From: Ascarosepion bandense | Lineage: Eukaryota; Mollusca; Cephalopoda; Sepiida; Sepiidae | Reading direction: 5' to 3' | DNA length: 64,000 nt | NCBI GenBank assembly: GCA_037127315.1 | Contig: JBBBDQ010001293.1 | Span: 826,001-890,000, forward strand | Shown: positions 22,320-32,900 of the stretch, piece by piece | How the letters are laid out: each line of letters begins with the position of its first letter | Position numbering within the stretch: position 1 is the first letter of the stretch | Notes under the pieces: model-generated | The model's input: the letters and a program-made list of their open reading frames with translations, nothing else | Databases searched by the model: none | Told to the model about the DNA's origin: nothing | Translations under genes and position numbers: made by a program

Positions 22320-22625
22320 ATTAACTCTTGACTCTTAGAGTTGTGAGTTCAATACCAGGCTACAAAGTGGTGAACAAGTAACTTGCAGTGTTAGAGGGAG
22401 ATAACTCATGACTTCCAATCGAGGCTTTACGCAAGGAATGGAGCTCATATACCCCAGTGATTGTAATAAATAGTTCAGTTCGAAATCTCTAGCACCTGAA
22501 AAAGGGCGGAGCTTACAACGTCCGAAACGTCCTACAAATTGCAACAAAGATGAGGACAATAGTCCGAGAAATGTAAATACTGTAAATACTATCTCATCTC
22601 AGAAATATAGACAGATACCTCTTTT
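22320..22625 (+). mobile_element. SINE-3 copy, plus orientation
   Basis: Contains gagttgtgagttcaatacca (B-box-like, 22340-22360), ggagataactcatgac, tgattgtaataaa and cgtccgaaacgtcc. It forms a head-to-head inverted pair with 21985-22300, about 20 bp apart. No A box is clear, so tRNA origin is tentative. Confidence 0.75.
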
Positions 22626-23370
22626 ATATTTACATATATCTATGTTTTGGGGGTGTGTTATCTTAATTATTTACATTCTTTACCTCGTTTGTACTGTTGT
22701 TGTAATCTTTATGAGCCATTTGTTCTTTGTGAAATTAGTTCTTTTTGAAAAATTAGAGCGTCTGACCGAGATAACAAAGAACACGCTTTAAATCAATTTC
22801 TGTCTTCATAACCTATAAAATTGAACTCTTTTGTGCATTAAATAAATCTACTTTCTGGTGAAACAAAGGTGACCAACTAGGCTTTTTTCTGCTAGAAAAA
22901 GGATCAAATTAAGATACAATTTTCTCTCAGCAAAATATTTTAGAACATTTTTATACAATGTGTTACAAACCCTGGACCAGCCTTCAGAATTCGGAATTGT
23001 TTTCAGGTACATGCAAATCAGCAAATCCAAAATTTGTCATGATCCCTGACAAGGTCCTAGTTTGTAACGTTTAAAATAAAATAAGATTGTTGTCAGGATT
23101 AGTTCGGGTTCTATTAATCGTATTTTGATTTTGACAACTGGTAGAAGAATGTATCAGGAGACAAATAAAGGATCAATCACAACGGAATGAATGAACAACT
23201 AATAGTTCAAAAAACAAAAGTGAATTTTAGTATATTTAAAAGTCCAGCAAACAATATTCAACAGCGGAGAGAGGAAATATTATGCATGCGATGCATATCA
23301 AAAGGTCATGCGTAAGTTTAGGAAGGAGGTATAAATTGTTCAAAGACACAAAAATGTTTACCTTAGTGGA
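22626..23370. other. Unannotated stretch
   Basis: No recognised gene or shared repeat. Several short AT-rich frames only. Confidence 0.45.
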
Positions 23371-23371
23371 C

Positions 23372-23380
23372 AAAAGAATG

Positions 23381-23444
<64 letters not shown>

Positions 23445-23455
23445 CATTCTTATAT

Positions 23456-23502
<47 letters not shown>
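23372..23502. repeat. Inverted repeat around (TA)n, and LINE-A (TA)n tail
   Basis: agaatgttca, then (TA)n, then tgaacattct form a hairpin at 23372-23452. A second (TA)n at 23460-23502 directly abuts the LINE-A 3' terminus. Confidence 0.85.
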
Positions 23503-23506
<4 letters not shown>

Positions 23507-23915
23507 CATTTCACCCCGAGCAAGGCAGAAATGCCACTGATGAGCGGGGGGCTACATATAATAAAAAGATTAAATTAGAAAAGACTGAGGAGTACAAACT
23601 AGTTAGAAAGGAACAATAGAAAGCTGAGAATGCAGGTGCGATGACAGATACATAGGTGGAGAGAAAGGGAAGGTTATACGGGGGTGGGGAGAGAGCTAGA
23701 GTTCAGTGGTTAGTAGAGGAGTATTGACTTTGCATTTAAATTTCTGGAGGTTGTAGCCGTCAGGAAAGCAAGAATATGAGAGCGAGTTCCAGAGGCGGGA
23801 AGTGCGAGAGACAAAAACGATATTCTTATTTGTGCTGAATTTCCGTTGAGCTTCAGATGAAAAAAATCGATATTTTTCAGGAGAGATGATAACTCTAGAA
23901 GTCAATATTCTTGCT
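23503..23915 (-). mobile_element. LINE-A, short 5'-truncated copy
   Basis: 3' terminus caccccgagcaaggcagaaa at 23512, then the last coding segment on the minus strand (SRTSRLWNSLSYSCFPDGYN, 23740-23815). Truncated at about 23915. Confidence 0.88.
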
Positions 23916-24377
23916 TAAGCTCAGTGAAACTGAGAATTCAAAATCGTATCTTTTTAGCAAAGCTGAAGGTGAACATCCGTTCCGTTCAACTCCGTTTTCA
24001 GCTTTTTTGTTTTTTTTCTCACGTGGGTTGCCTTCTAATAAGCAGGTTTTTTTTTCTAACCCACAGGCGAGTGCGTCTTTCAAGAAAAAAATGCCATTAA
24101 TTTCTAAGCAACGAGCTAACGTTGCCTACTGAGTGAGTTAACGATTACTGCTATAATTGCTTAGTTTAGGATTGAAATAAGGTATTGTTTCTTCTCTACC
24201 AATACGTGTCTTTCTTCTATCCGTACATGCATACGTAACAAACGTCATAAGATTTTGGCAATTCATTCCAGGCGCTGTTCTGAAAATTGTGTTTGCTGAT
24301 GTAATTGTAGCGATATCAGTGTTAGCCGATATATTGTTAGAGGAAAAGAAATGTTTTCGATAGTTATTGTCTAGATC

Positions 24378-24598
24378 ACTTACGCGCAAATACCCTTGGG
24401 AAAAGTATTAATCCTTCTCTTCCCTCCAGTTATGGGTTAAATAATAGGATAGATTGGGTTCTATAGACTTGGCTGGCAACCAGTCTACCGCAGAAAATAA
24501 TGGTAACCTACTGCGAGATAATCTTCTGCTCAGTCATGTCTCTTTCGATACATGATCTCCCAAAGCGTGTATTACGTATGGCACTTTAACTGACTGAA
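24378..24598 (+). mobile_element. SINE-1 copy, 5'-truncated
   Basis: Starts at acttacgcgcaaatacccttg and runs to the family 3' end (cacttt-aactgactgaa). The hairpin is slightly decayed (catgtctctttcgatacatg). Confidence 0.9.
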
Positions 24599-24599
24599 T

Positions 24600-25060
24600 T
24601 ATCGGTCACGTGAAGCGGACCTGACAAGAAACCGCCAAATGATCCTGACTAAATAGTTCTCCGAGTGACGATAAAACCTGCTGACTTAATGAATGACATT
24701 TTTAATGAAGTGTGACAGGACAAAGAACGTCTGTCCGGTATTTGACAGTGGTTACTAGAAGCCAAAATCAGAGGATCGCTTGCCGCGACACGAAAAAGGA
24801 AGGCGCACGCCCACACACTGTTCACTCAACTCACTTAACGTCAGCTTCGCTCGTCTAAAGCATTAGACTACGAGCGAGTAAAATTTACTTACTGCCACAA
24901 TCTTGTCTTATGGTCTTATTTTCTGGGTAACGAACTGTCCAAAGATTTACTTTTTTTTTTTTTTACTACAACATGTAGGTCATTCAGTGTAAGAATAATT
25001 GTATGAAGGTGGGTACACCAGCCTAGCAGATAAATATTACAATATAATAGCAATATCTAA
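24600..25060. other. Unannotated stretch
   Basis: Less AT-rich than its surroundings but without a recognisable exon or repeat; a T tract at 24951-24964. Confidence 0.4.
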
Positions 25061-25067
25061 ACTTATT

Positions 25068-25377
25068 TATAAATGGAACTTTGTGGGTGTATGTGTATGT
25101 GTATGTGTGTGTGTTTATGTGTGTCCGTTACCTATAGACGCCGAAACGGCTGAACCGAAAATTTAGACAATTGTACTATAAGCGTCTGCGAGTGTTCTCA
25201 GCTCGGTCTTGTGTCAAGGTACCCCTGATAAATATCGGAAATCGATAATCGAAAAAATCGGGTTATAGGGGGAGTGGTCAGATTTTCATAAAATTTGATA
25301 CACTCATAGCCAAAGACATAAGAAACGATATTCAGAAGTTTCAAGGTTGCAGTTCTTACAATAGTCCAGAAAACCGG

Positions 25378-25430
<53 letters not shown>

Positions 25431-26085
25431 GCAAGATGTTTGTGTGTATGTCTGTTTATCTGCCTGTATGTCTGTATTTTTTCAGCCCTTCTATTTTAGT
25501 TTTTACTTCGGGTTTGGCTCTAAGTAGGTATAATCATAGTTCTTAGTCACAGCCATGATACCATTTACTTAGAGTACTTATTTAGTCTTCAAAATTCATT
25601 TTACGACGAAAGATTTATTTGATATCGATACCAGGAAATCAAAATTTGACTTACATCCATTCATTTGTCTTTCAGTCTACGGTTTCGCTTTATCTAGAAA
25701 CAACTATTGCTTTTTAGTCTTTCGTGCCAACGTTCAAAGTGTCTGAGATCCAGGACCATGGATTAGTTTTAAAGCTTTCATTACACCCGAGCAACGCCGG
25801 GTTATACTGCTAGTCAAGTATAAGGTTATGAAGCTATTTCAAACCAAGAACTTTAGCCTTGAAAAATGTGAGATTTATTTTAATGGATGGTTACAAGCAA
25901 TAGGAGAGGAGAGATGTGATGTACGTATAATTAAGTTAAGTAAGTAAGATTTTCAAATTTAAAACTAATTTTAAAATATAAAATCGCTAGTGATGCATAC
26001 ATTACAGTGGGTATTAGCGAAATAGATTGATCCGCATTCTATATTTGCACCATTTTGTTTCGGCTAGCCACCAATTTCCAGTTGA
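25068..26085 (-). repeat. Long dispersed repeat X, copy 2 (inverted relative to copy 1)
   Basis: Reverse complement similarity to 17276-18062 along its whole length, from the GT run at 25085-25125 to accaatttccagttgagcct at 26070. It holds an internal (AT)n at 25379-25427 and about 260 bp absent from copy 1. No coding capacity. Confidence 0.8.
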
Positions 26086-26088
26086 GCC

Positions 26089-26402
26089 TCAGTCAGTTAA
26101 GTGCCATACGTGATACAAGCTTGGGCAATCATGTCTCTTTCAATGCATGACTGACTAACCAGAAAGTTTTTTTTCGCAGTATGTTTTTATTACTTTCTGC
26201 GGTAGTCTGATTACGAAGCAAGGCTATAGAACTCGGTATGTTTTGCTATTTCACTCATAGCTGGAGGGAGAAGATATGGATTAACACCTTTCCTAAGAAT
26301 AGGATTTGCCCGTAAGTGAATGCAACGACTTCATTTGAATGTCGAACTTGGCTCTCCGATTTCTCATTCCAAGCCGATATCCATTGCACCACAACGCACT
26401 AT
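26089..26402 (-). mobile_element. SINE-1 copy, full length
   Basis: Runs from the 3' end (cagtcagttaagtgccatac) to the head (ttctcattccaagccgatat ... accacaacgcac). The 3' hairpin is mutated on one arm. It directly follows repeat X copy 2. Confidence 0.92.
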
Positions 26403-26788
26403 TTCACTTAAAGAGATCATCTCTCTTTTTGTTCGTATTTCGCATAATGAATTAATTAATAAAAAGAATGAGAATGAAAGGTTGTACTTAAGTATGTGAT
26501 GTACGTGCATGTTTCTTCTAAAATATGTGATCAACCTAAAAGAAAATTTCTACATGTGCAACTTCAGTAGCACCAAAGTAGCACACGGTGATTAGTGGTT
26601 ATCGGTGCATTCTGTCTAGAAAGCAGAACGTGATCTAACTTCCCGAATCTGATCTACCAGAAAAAAATGTATCACTAAAGTATACGATCTACAAGTTGAC
26701 AAAATCGTCTATATTAAAATTCACATTAAAAATAGTTGTATACAAGTTAATACTAAAAAAAAAGAAGACGTAACCTTTATAGCGTACG
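26403..26788. other. Unannotated stretch
   Basis: No gene or repeat recognised. Confidence 0.45.
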
Positions 26789-26861
26789 TTTATAGTTGCA
26801 TCTACTGTTAAGAAAGTTGGATCACTCTGTCAGGTAAGAAAGTTCTCGTCAGAATCCATCT

Positions 26862-26873
26862 TGCACATTTATG
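26862..26873. repeat. Target-site duplication, left copy
   Basis: TGCACATTTATG, identical to 27369-27380 and corresponding to one copy in the uninterrupted LINE-A at about 61029. Confidence 0.85.
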
Positions 26874-27368
26874 TTGGTTGGTTGATTGTTTTTGTTTATG
26901 GCATATCAACCTCGGCGGGTCATTTATTGCCAACTAAATTTTATTTATTTATTGCTGATAATACCTTTTTCTGTCAACAATTTATTGTTGTTTTTATATG
27001 TTTTGTGTTTAGTAATACTTTTTTCTTTTCGAGTACCAATATTTATTGTTTTTTTTTTTTAAGGGCAGGGTCCCCAAGTCTAATTCTATTATTTAACCCT
27101 AACTGGAGGGAAAGGACGGATTAATACCTTTCCCAAGGGTACCAGTGCTTAAGTGAATGCAGGTATTCAACTGGAATTTGAATTCGGCTCACCGATTTCT
27201 CTTTCCGAGCCGATATCTACTGCACCACAACGCATATCTGTCACTAAACGCTTACAGCGCCTGGTATTCCCAAGCAGTCACCCATCTAAATACTGACCAG
27301 GCTCAACGTTGCTTAATTTCGGTGATCGAGCGAGAACCGGTGTATTTAACGTGATATGGCCTTAAGCC
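26874..27368 (-). mobile_element. Composite SINE: 5S rRNA-like head, then SINE-1 tRNA-like head, then A-rich 3' part
   Basis: A 495-bp insert between two 12-bp identical repeats. In its own 5'-3' direction (minus strand) it has a nearly whole 5S rRNA sequence (27367-27250), a linker of about 12 bases, the SINE-1 tRNA-like head and body (27238-27080), and then a 3' part of about 200 bases with A-rich runs ending in caaccaaccaa. The 5' end of the insert coincides with the 5' end of the 5S sequence. Thus the 5S is part of the unit that moved, not an older neighbour. 5S-headed SINEs (SINE3 class) are known; a 5S head preceding a tRNA head is unusual. A second, decayed instance may be 33515-33760. 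Confidence 0.75.
27250..27367 (-). rRNA. 5S rRNA-like sequence (SINE head or pseudogene)
   Basis: Reads GGCCATATCACGTTAAATAC, ACCGGTTCTCGCTCGATCAC, AAGCAACGTTGAGCCTGG, and GATGGGTGACTGCTTGGGAA, in the 5S rRNA order; total about 118 bases. The terminal stem is kept by paired changes: 5' GCTTA matches 3' TAAGC where typical animal 5S has GUCUA/UAGAC. One stem position is mismatched (A opposite G). Downstream the sequence reads GTTTAG rather than a clear T4 terminator, so transcription could run on into the tRNA-like segment. It contains the internal A and C box regions. A stand-alone functional 5S gene is less likely given the flanking duplications. Confidence 0.85.
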
Positions 27369-27380
27369 TGCACATTTATG
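27369..27380. repeat. Target-site duplication, right copy
   Basis: TGCACATTTATG, identical to 26862-26873. Confidence 0.85.
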
Positions 27381-27765
27381 TATCTAACATTCATGTGTAC
27401 ATTGAATACTGTTGCCATATCTGGTCGAGTGTTTCTGTTATTCATTATGAGACTCTTGGCAAAATCCAATAGAGGATCTGCAAAGTAGTCAATCGTGATT
27501 TGGCAGCTCGTCTTCAATCAATTTTTTTATCGACGTGACGTCGTTTTCCTCTGTCTTTTCTATAAATAATTCCATGGTAACTGTTCTGGCGAGCCTTTTT
27601 CTCTGGTTCCCCAACCACATGAATTTACGCCTGCTACTAGATTAGCATCAAGGTCACATCTTTTTACCGTCGATATAGTTAAAATTAACCGGCTCTTCTA
27701 CTGTATCAGTTTCTTTTCTTGCAGCTTCCGTCTGTGAAACTTCCTTCAGTTTACTTGCTTGCCTG

Positions 27766-28650
27766 ATAGATACGATCCCCAAAGATTGAAGTACAACGTC
27801 AACTACCTTCTTCTATCTCCTTGATTTTTATTAATTCCATATCCTTTCTTTGATGATTCCTTACGTTGTTTTTCCCATTATAACTTCCTGCGCATGGTGG
27901 TGGTCCTCTCTTGTGGAAGTGAAAATATTTAAAAAATGAAATAATTTTTCTTTGCGGTAGCTCACATATTTTAGAAGTATCTTGCACGTAGATCAAATTC
28001 TTAAGTAACACCCATTTAGATCCATACTCCGAAAACGTGTTAATATTCCCATTTTTTTTTTTTTTTACTTTTAATTTTCCCAGGCCAGTATTTTAAGAGA
28101 TAAAACAATACCTAACTAATGCTGAACTCTGTTTAGGGAATATATATTTGCATCAGACGTGCCAGAGACGGAGGCTGGTCATTTGCAATCGATATTTTGT
28201 TGCTATTATTTACCTAAAGGGAATTTAGTAAGTGCAAAACAGAGGCTGAGCAACAAAATGTCGTTTTTATAAATAAAAAAATGTTTTAAAAAAGCAGAAA
28301 TTCGTTTCACATCAAAAACAAATCAGCTGACTAACCCTGGGGAAAATGTATCTTGAGGCTTTACAAGCAAATCAATATGGAAATGTAAAATATTATCATT
28401 ACCACTGGCGGAGATGGTTTGCAAACGTTGATCTATGTAGGTCGCTAGTAAGAAAAAAAAAACAAAAAAAAATTGTCGTGTTAGGGCTCAACGCACGATC
28501 GATTTTTAGAGACGTCAAACATGACCTTGATGAGATGTTTTGATAAGAGATCAGCGTAAACAGAAAAAAGGCACCGAGGCGCAATGTTTTTAATAAAAAG
28601 TCCTTAAAAATTTGTTGTCATTTCCCTGACTTGCAAGAAATTGAAAGTAA
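27766..28650. other. Unannotated stretch
   Basis: No recognised gene. The frame at 28346-28543 (MYLEALQANQYGN...) has no motif I know and lacks consensus splice context. Confidence 0.4.
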
Positions 28651-28661
28651 ATGTTTTTTTT

Positions 28662-28800
28662 TAATCATATCACCCCAAGCAAGGCGGTAACGCCACTGAT
28701 GTGCAGGGGGCTACATAAGAGTGAAAAGATTAGAAAAGAGAAGACCGGAAACCGCATCCTAAACAGGAAACAAGGGATGAGCCTCTTCACCTGTTCAATG
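28662..28800 (-). mobile_element. Non-autonomous LINE-tail element, one unit
   Basis: Same structure as 8055-8720: LINE-A 3' terminus (caccccaagcaaggcggtaa, 28671) joined without coding sequence to one 145-bp-type unit (ggaaaccgcatcctaaacag). A T-rich run precedes it (tail on the minus strand). Confidence 0.8.
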
Positions 28801-28856
28801 CAATTTCATTTATCCTTTAAACCTAAATATGAATATTATTATTAATAATAACGATG

Positions 28857-28889
28857 ATAATAACCCTGTCTATCATAATAAAGACCGTC

Positions 28890-28936
<47 letters not shown>
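28857..28936. repeat. MITE-arm motif and (TA)n
   Basis: tatcataataaagaccgt resembles the inner arm of the foldback element at 19593-19815; a (TA)n tract follows at 28893-28936. Confidence 0.5.
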
Positions 28937-28938
<2 letters not shown>

Positions 28939-28998
28939 AAAAACAACTTAAAAGTTGTAAGTTTAAAAATGTATTTTTTGACAGTATTTATTTATTTC

Positions 28999-29002
<4 letters not shown>

Positions 29003-29053
<51 letters not shown>

Positions 29054-29095
29054 CTTTCAGACCGGCATCGGCCTTTCATCAGAAACAAATGATTT
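29003..29095 (-). ncRNA. Truncated hammerhead-like motif beside (TA)n
   Basis: Minus strand: CTGATGA (29082-29076), a six-pair stem II (AGGCCG..CGGTCT, one G-U), then GAAA (29058-29055). Sequence then runs into (TA)n at 29003-29050, so stem III and the cleavage strand are missing. Probably the end of a truncated retroposon. Confidence 0.4.
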
Positions 29096-29275
29096 TAAAA
29101 TTTTAACTAGAAGCGTCCGTCGTGAGAAGCGTCTGTCGCGAGATGTTTATATCACGTGATGTAGAAAGCGATAGAGTTTTTTGAATATTTTTAAACGTAA
29201 ACCTAACTGTAATAATACTTTGAATACATTTTAGACTATACATATTAAGACAGTATACGTGGATAATCATTAAGC

Positions 29276-29276
<1 letters not shown>

Positions 29277-29302
<26 letters not shown>
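29277..29302. repeat. (AT)n microsatellite
   Basis: Short perfect AT array. Confidence 0.9.
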
Positions 29303-29306
<4 letters not shown>

Positions 29307-29384
29307 GTATAAGTGATTAAAGAACGAAGAAAATATTAAAAACGTTCAAAACTTTAATTCAAAACTGATATAGAAATACAGATA

Positions 29385-29530
29385 TGAATATTTATTATAA
29401 ATTATAGTTTAGAACATGTACAAATTACAATCTACTACAAAGTATACATGTTGTTTCGACATTGAAAGGACAATGTCTCATCAGGTAATAAACGCTATTT
29501 TTTGAAGGGAGATGGAAAATTCGTTTCCTT
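29385..29530 (-). mobile_element. Repeat H fragment carrying a hammerhead ribozyme-like motif
   Basis: Same family as 44020-44150 in the opposite orientation. Minus-strand core at 29488-29432: stem I UUAC/GUAG (one G-U), CTGATGA (29484-29478), stem II GACATTG/CAATGTC (seven perfect pairs), GAAA, a short stem III CAA../..UUG, then TA before stem I. All conserved catalytic bases (CUGAUGA, GAAA, NUH) are present, arranged as type I. PLEs and related retroelements are the usual carriers. Confidence 0.7.
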
Positions 29531-30060
29531 ATATTGGTAAATTTTGTGTACCAGGTAGGTGGGCAGAGAAAGAGATATCAGAGTTGTGGGTTGTAAAATT
29601 GATATTGAACAAAAAGAGGAAAATGATATAATAGAGTGTTGGCTTTTCGCACAACCAAAAACAAATAGTTAGGAAGGAAACTACTGTCAATAATAGAAAA
29701 AGTGATAGCAGTCTTATTTTCTTTAAGTGATTTTTTAGGATGCAAGGAGTTATTGGTTTTTGGATGAACAAGAAAACAGAAGAGTTACTAAGGACCAAGA
29801 ACAAAGGAAGAGTAATCATGAGAACAGTCGAAACTGATTAATATTGCATTTAAATTTTTAAGTATCAAAACTGGCTAATAAGCATTGAACCAGAAGAGTG
29901 ATCCATAGTTAAGTAAAAGAAACGGTGAGCATAGAACTTACGGCTACATCGAGTCAACTCATTTATGAATTGGTGAAAACACGCTAGCTGTCTTGTACTG
30001 CACTTAAATTCGTAAAATTTAGGTACCCTGTCGAAGAGTTCACCCGAACAAATGCCAAGA
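29530..30060 (-). mobile_element. LINE-A-like 3' region, strongly diverged
   Basis: ttgcatttaaatttttaagt (29845) and acttacggctacatcgag (29937) correspond to the LINE-A blocks near 23730 and 39680. Beyond these blocks the alignment is uncertain. Confidence 0.4.
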
Positions 30061-30354
30061 AATTATTTATAAAAAATGTACAGGGAGGTAACGTTACGAC
30101 GGTGAGAACATCGGATTGCTACCAGAAATATTGATTCTTTCTTGGACATTCTATAAATTTCGCCGGATATTAATGTTAAATATCTGTTCAATGCCTGTTT
30201 CCTGAAATCAGTTATCTTGTCATTAACACATATATATTTTATTATTATTAGTATTATTGATTGGTTGAAATTGCAACATTCAAAGAACTAAGAAAGTTTG
30301 TGTCAAACAATGCTTTTCGTTTTAAATCTTCTTGAAAGTTTATAAATTTACCAT

Positions 30355-30400
30355 TCGTCTATGCATTAAATAATGCTGCCATATCTAATCTGGTGATCGT
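30355..30400 (+). mobile_element. Tiny LINE-A fragment
   Basis: taatgctgccatatctaatc with the following tggtg matches 61065-61090 of LINE-A. Confidence 0.5.
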
Positions 30401-30519
30401 AACAGTTGTCTCGAGATTCTTGTTATAGGATACAAATCTAAAAATCATCTAAAGATTAACTCAAATAAAAAAAGTAAAGTTGCACACCTGCAAAATCGGA
30501 TCAAAACAACTGAAAAAAA

Positions 30520-31300
30520 ATTGTCTACTATTTTTGTCCAATCTTTCTGATAGCATTTGAATTCTATGTCGGTAAAACGACACTTTTTTTAGGCTAACCA
30601 CGAATGACACTTTTTTGGGGCATCTTCATAAAAAATAAAAGTGCTGGTCAACCAGGCCATTTTCCATCGAAAAAGAGATTAATCGGACGGAACAATGTCT
30701 GATAAATACAGCTTCCCATTTAAGAGTTTTCAAGTATATATTTACTGCTTTTTCAACATGTGCCTTAGCGTTGTCATGTTGCAAAATAATTTTGTCCTCT
30801 CTCCGCTCGTACAGCGGCCTTTTTTTTTCTTCAAAGCTCGGCTCAAACCTTCAACTGTAGTCGATAGTGTTCTTCAGTGATGGCTTCAGCTGATTTGAGC
30901 AGCTCATAATAAACTACACCCAGCTGATCAGACCAAATATTTCTAAACTGTCGTGTGATTAACTCTTAATGATTCTGCAAGTTCAGCTTCCTCCGGACAC
31001 GAGTCTTCAAGCTTTTTCGATGCGCCATAGCGTCCTTTATATTCCGCATCAAAATCATTATTTTTAAGCGTCTAACCAATCTCTGCATGTTATTTCCGAC
31101 AGAACATGGTCGCTGTAAGTCTCAACAAGAATTCTGTGTGATTCAAAAGCAGGTTTGGTTTGAATATAGTAGTGGAAGTAAATTTCCCCTCAAATAGAGC
31201 TGTTTACACTTCGGCAACCCGACATACTGTATTTCAAGCTTTCTTATAGTACTTCCTTCTAGATGTGTTATAACTGAATTTACATGCACACAGTTCTGGG
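30520..31300 (-). pseudogene. mariner transposase remnant (DD34D type)
   Basis: Minus-strand frame near 30930-30840 reads GVVYYELLKSAEAITEEHYR, a conserved phrase of mariner transposases just after the first catalytic aspartate. Downstream segments correspond to the C-terminal part of the element at 46010-47220. Frameshifts and deletions abound (the HDNARPH region is barely recognisable), so it encodes no active cut-and-paste transposase. Confidence 0.8.
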
Positions 31301-31338
31301 AACGCCATCTATTAAAAAATTGAAAAAAACATTAAAAG

Positions 31339-31342
<4 letters not shown>

Positions 31343-31387
<45 letters not shown>
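31343..31387. repeat. (AT)n tail of SINE-2
   Basis: Perfect AT repeats abutting the SINE-2 3' end. Confidence 0.95.
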
Positions 31388-31389
<2 letters not shown>

Positions 31390-31478
31390 TCATTAGCAGA
31401 CAGATCCGATAGCTTTTAGCCAGGATTGAAACCCGACAGAATTTACATCAGAGTTATGGGCGCTCGGTAGAAGAAAGC
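31388..31478 (-). mobile_element. SINE-2 copy with most of the hammerhead deleted
   Basis: Has gggtttcaatcctggc (minus strand, B-box-like) and the 3' end gatctgtctgctaatgacc; CTGATGA to GAAAC is missing. Confidence 0.75.
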
Positions 31479-31616
31479 GGAATTTAGCGTGTTATATACA
31501 ATGTAAACACACGCCAGTAACCGAATGAACTATGCGTAGATGCGCGAGAAGCTACTGTTTTTTAAAAGTCGACCATTCCTCCATAGTGCGCAATCGAGGT
31601 GTTAGGGGCATAAATA

Positions 31617-31745
31617 GTCATCCGCTGATAGATCTGTTTCACTGTATCACAATGCGGTTAGACAACCGATTGCTTCTAGCCAGGATTAAAACCCGAACGA
31701 ATTTATATCAGACGGCGATTTTACCTCTGACTATGCGCGCTTGGA
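31617..31745 (-). mobile_element. SINE-2 copy lacking CTGATGA
   Basis: Keeps agaggtaaaatcgcc, gggttttaatcctggct, ttgtgatacagtgaaacag, atctatcagcgg and gatgact. The stretch holding CTGATGA is deleted, so the ribozyme-like core is inactive. Confidence 0.8.
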
Positions 31746-31754
31746 TATTTATTT

Positions 31755-31874
31755 ATATATATATATAAACACTATCCTTACATTTATATCAGCCTCAAGC
31801 TCTCTTGATATATATATACATTCTTATACATATATATATATATATAAATTCTTGATATATATATACATATCTCT

Positions 31875-31906
<32 letters not shown>
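31755..31906. repeat. Cluster of short (TA)n tracts
   Basis: Five TA tracts separated by cttgatata/cattcttata spacers; open frames through it are artefacts. Confidence 0.9.
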
Positions 31907-31909
<3 letters not shown>

Positions 31910-32340
31910 ACAGATCCCAACAAAAGAATTAAATTTATCATATATTACGCTAAATCCACAACATCCAACTCAATCGTCCGCAACGACTCCTCCCCCACCG
32001 TTAGCGATTTGCAAAAAAACAATGTAGTGTATAAATTCAAATGCCGCTTTCGAGAATGTATCTCTAACAAACTAAATAATACCTACATTGGACATACTAC
32101 TAACTCGCTTTCGCGGAGATTTACATTGCACTTAAATAAAAATTCTAACATATTCCGACATTTAAAACACCACGGCTACCAATACTTACTTTTTAGGAAA
32201 ACACTTGTTGAAAATGCGCATATACTTAGGCAAGAAAATAATAAACGTAAACTTAAAATTCTAGAAGCTATCTACATCAAATAGTTTAAACCTAGCCTAA
32301 ATAAAATAAATTTCGATACCTCCACTAACATATTTCAATG
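31907..32340 (+). pseudogene. PLE C-terminus with GIY-YIG endonuclease
   Basis: The frame 31907-32284 encodes NNVVYKFKC, NNTYIGHTTNSLSRRFTLH and, near the end, KRKLKILEAIYIK. These are the Y..YIG..T..L..R...H and E-containing motifs of the GIY-YIG endonuclease at the C-terminus of Penelope-like elements, which nicks target DNA. About 125 residues of the domain are open; a TAG follows (32282), then PSLNKINF in frame, a usual PLE continuation. The RT domain is absent upstream (replaced by TA tracts), so the copy is 5'-truncated. Confidence 0.88.
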
Positions 32341-32519
32341 CCTATAATCGACGGAAGAGGTCATAGTTATTATACTTACCCCCTACACCATAGTAGCAGC
32401 AGTTCCCAGACCAATCTCTCATGCCACTATACACTCAATTGACCAAAAACCCACTACCACCATTCCTTCTCGGCCTACAGCCATGTGTGACACAAAAAAT
32501 GGACCTGTCTAATTTTCTC

Positions 32520-32780
32520 TGTATAACTCCACTCTGTTAATAATAATTTAAATGTTCTATGTTCACTGAACATTAAATGTTCATCCTTTGATTATGTAAG
32601 CCGAAATCTCAGACCTGATAAAAAAATCAACAATTATTGGGATTTCTTGTCGTCTTTCCATGACAACACTATCAAGCTAATCAGATCATACGAACGGATC
32701 TTACACAAAATAAATAGACAGAAATTGTCTATATTATTCAATGAAACCTGTATTAATGAAAAAATGCTGCCAAAATACAC

Positions 32781-32814
<34 letters not shown>

Positions 32815-32900
32815 CACTATTCTTATCTTTATATCCGAGCACTTCATGACAAAAAAATCTATTTACCATTAAATTTGGAAAAGCTGTCATGGCACTAAGC
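32520..32900 (+). mobile_element. PLE terminal region, start of a second copy
   Basis: ttcatcctttgattatgtaa then gccgaaatctcagacctgat, corresponding to 14300-14350 but with part of the hammerhead-like stem II deleted. It then enters the frame SSFHDNTIKLIRSYERILHK at 32650, like 14275. PLEs often lie head-to-tail with such junctions ('pseudo-LTR'), so the order GIY-YIG, terminal region, new N-terminus fits a partial tandem. Confidence 0.65.

Larger units (their letters stand above)
26790..27765 (+). mobile_element. LINE-A fragment split by a SINE insertion
   Basis: Left part 26790-26873 matches 60950-61042 of the long plus-strand LINE-A; the right part resumes at 27381 and matches 61043 onward to about 61440. 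The two parts are continuous in the parent sequence once the insert at 26874-27368 is removed. Coding remnants include a decayed YKSTIR..IEYCCHIWS. Many stops. Confidence 0.85.

Noticed and set aside
31741..31932. Frames rich in I-Y dipeptides here and at many TA tracts
   Set aside because: Translation of (TA)n microsatellites.
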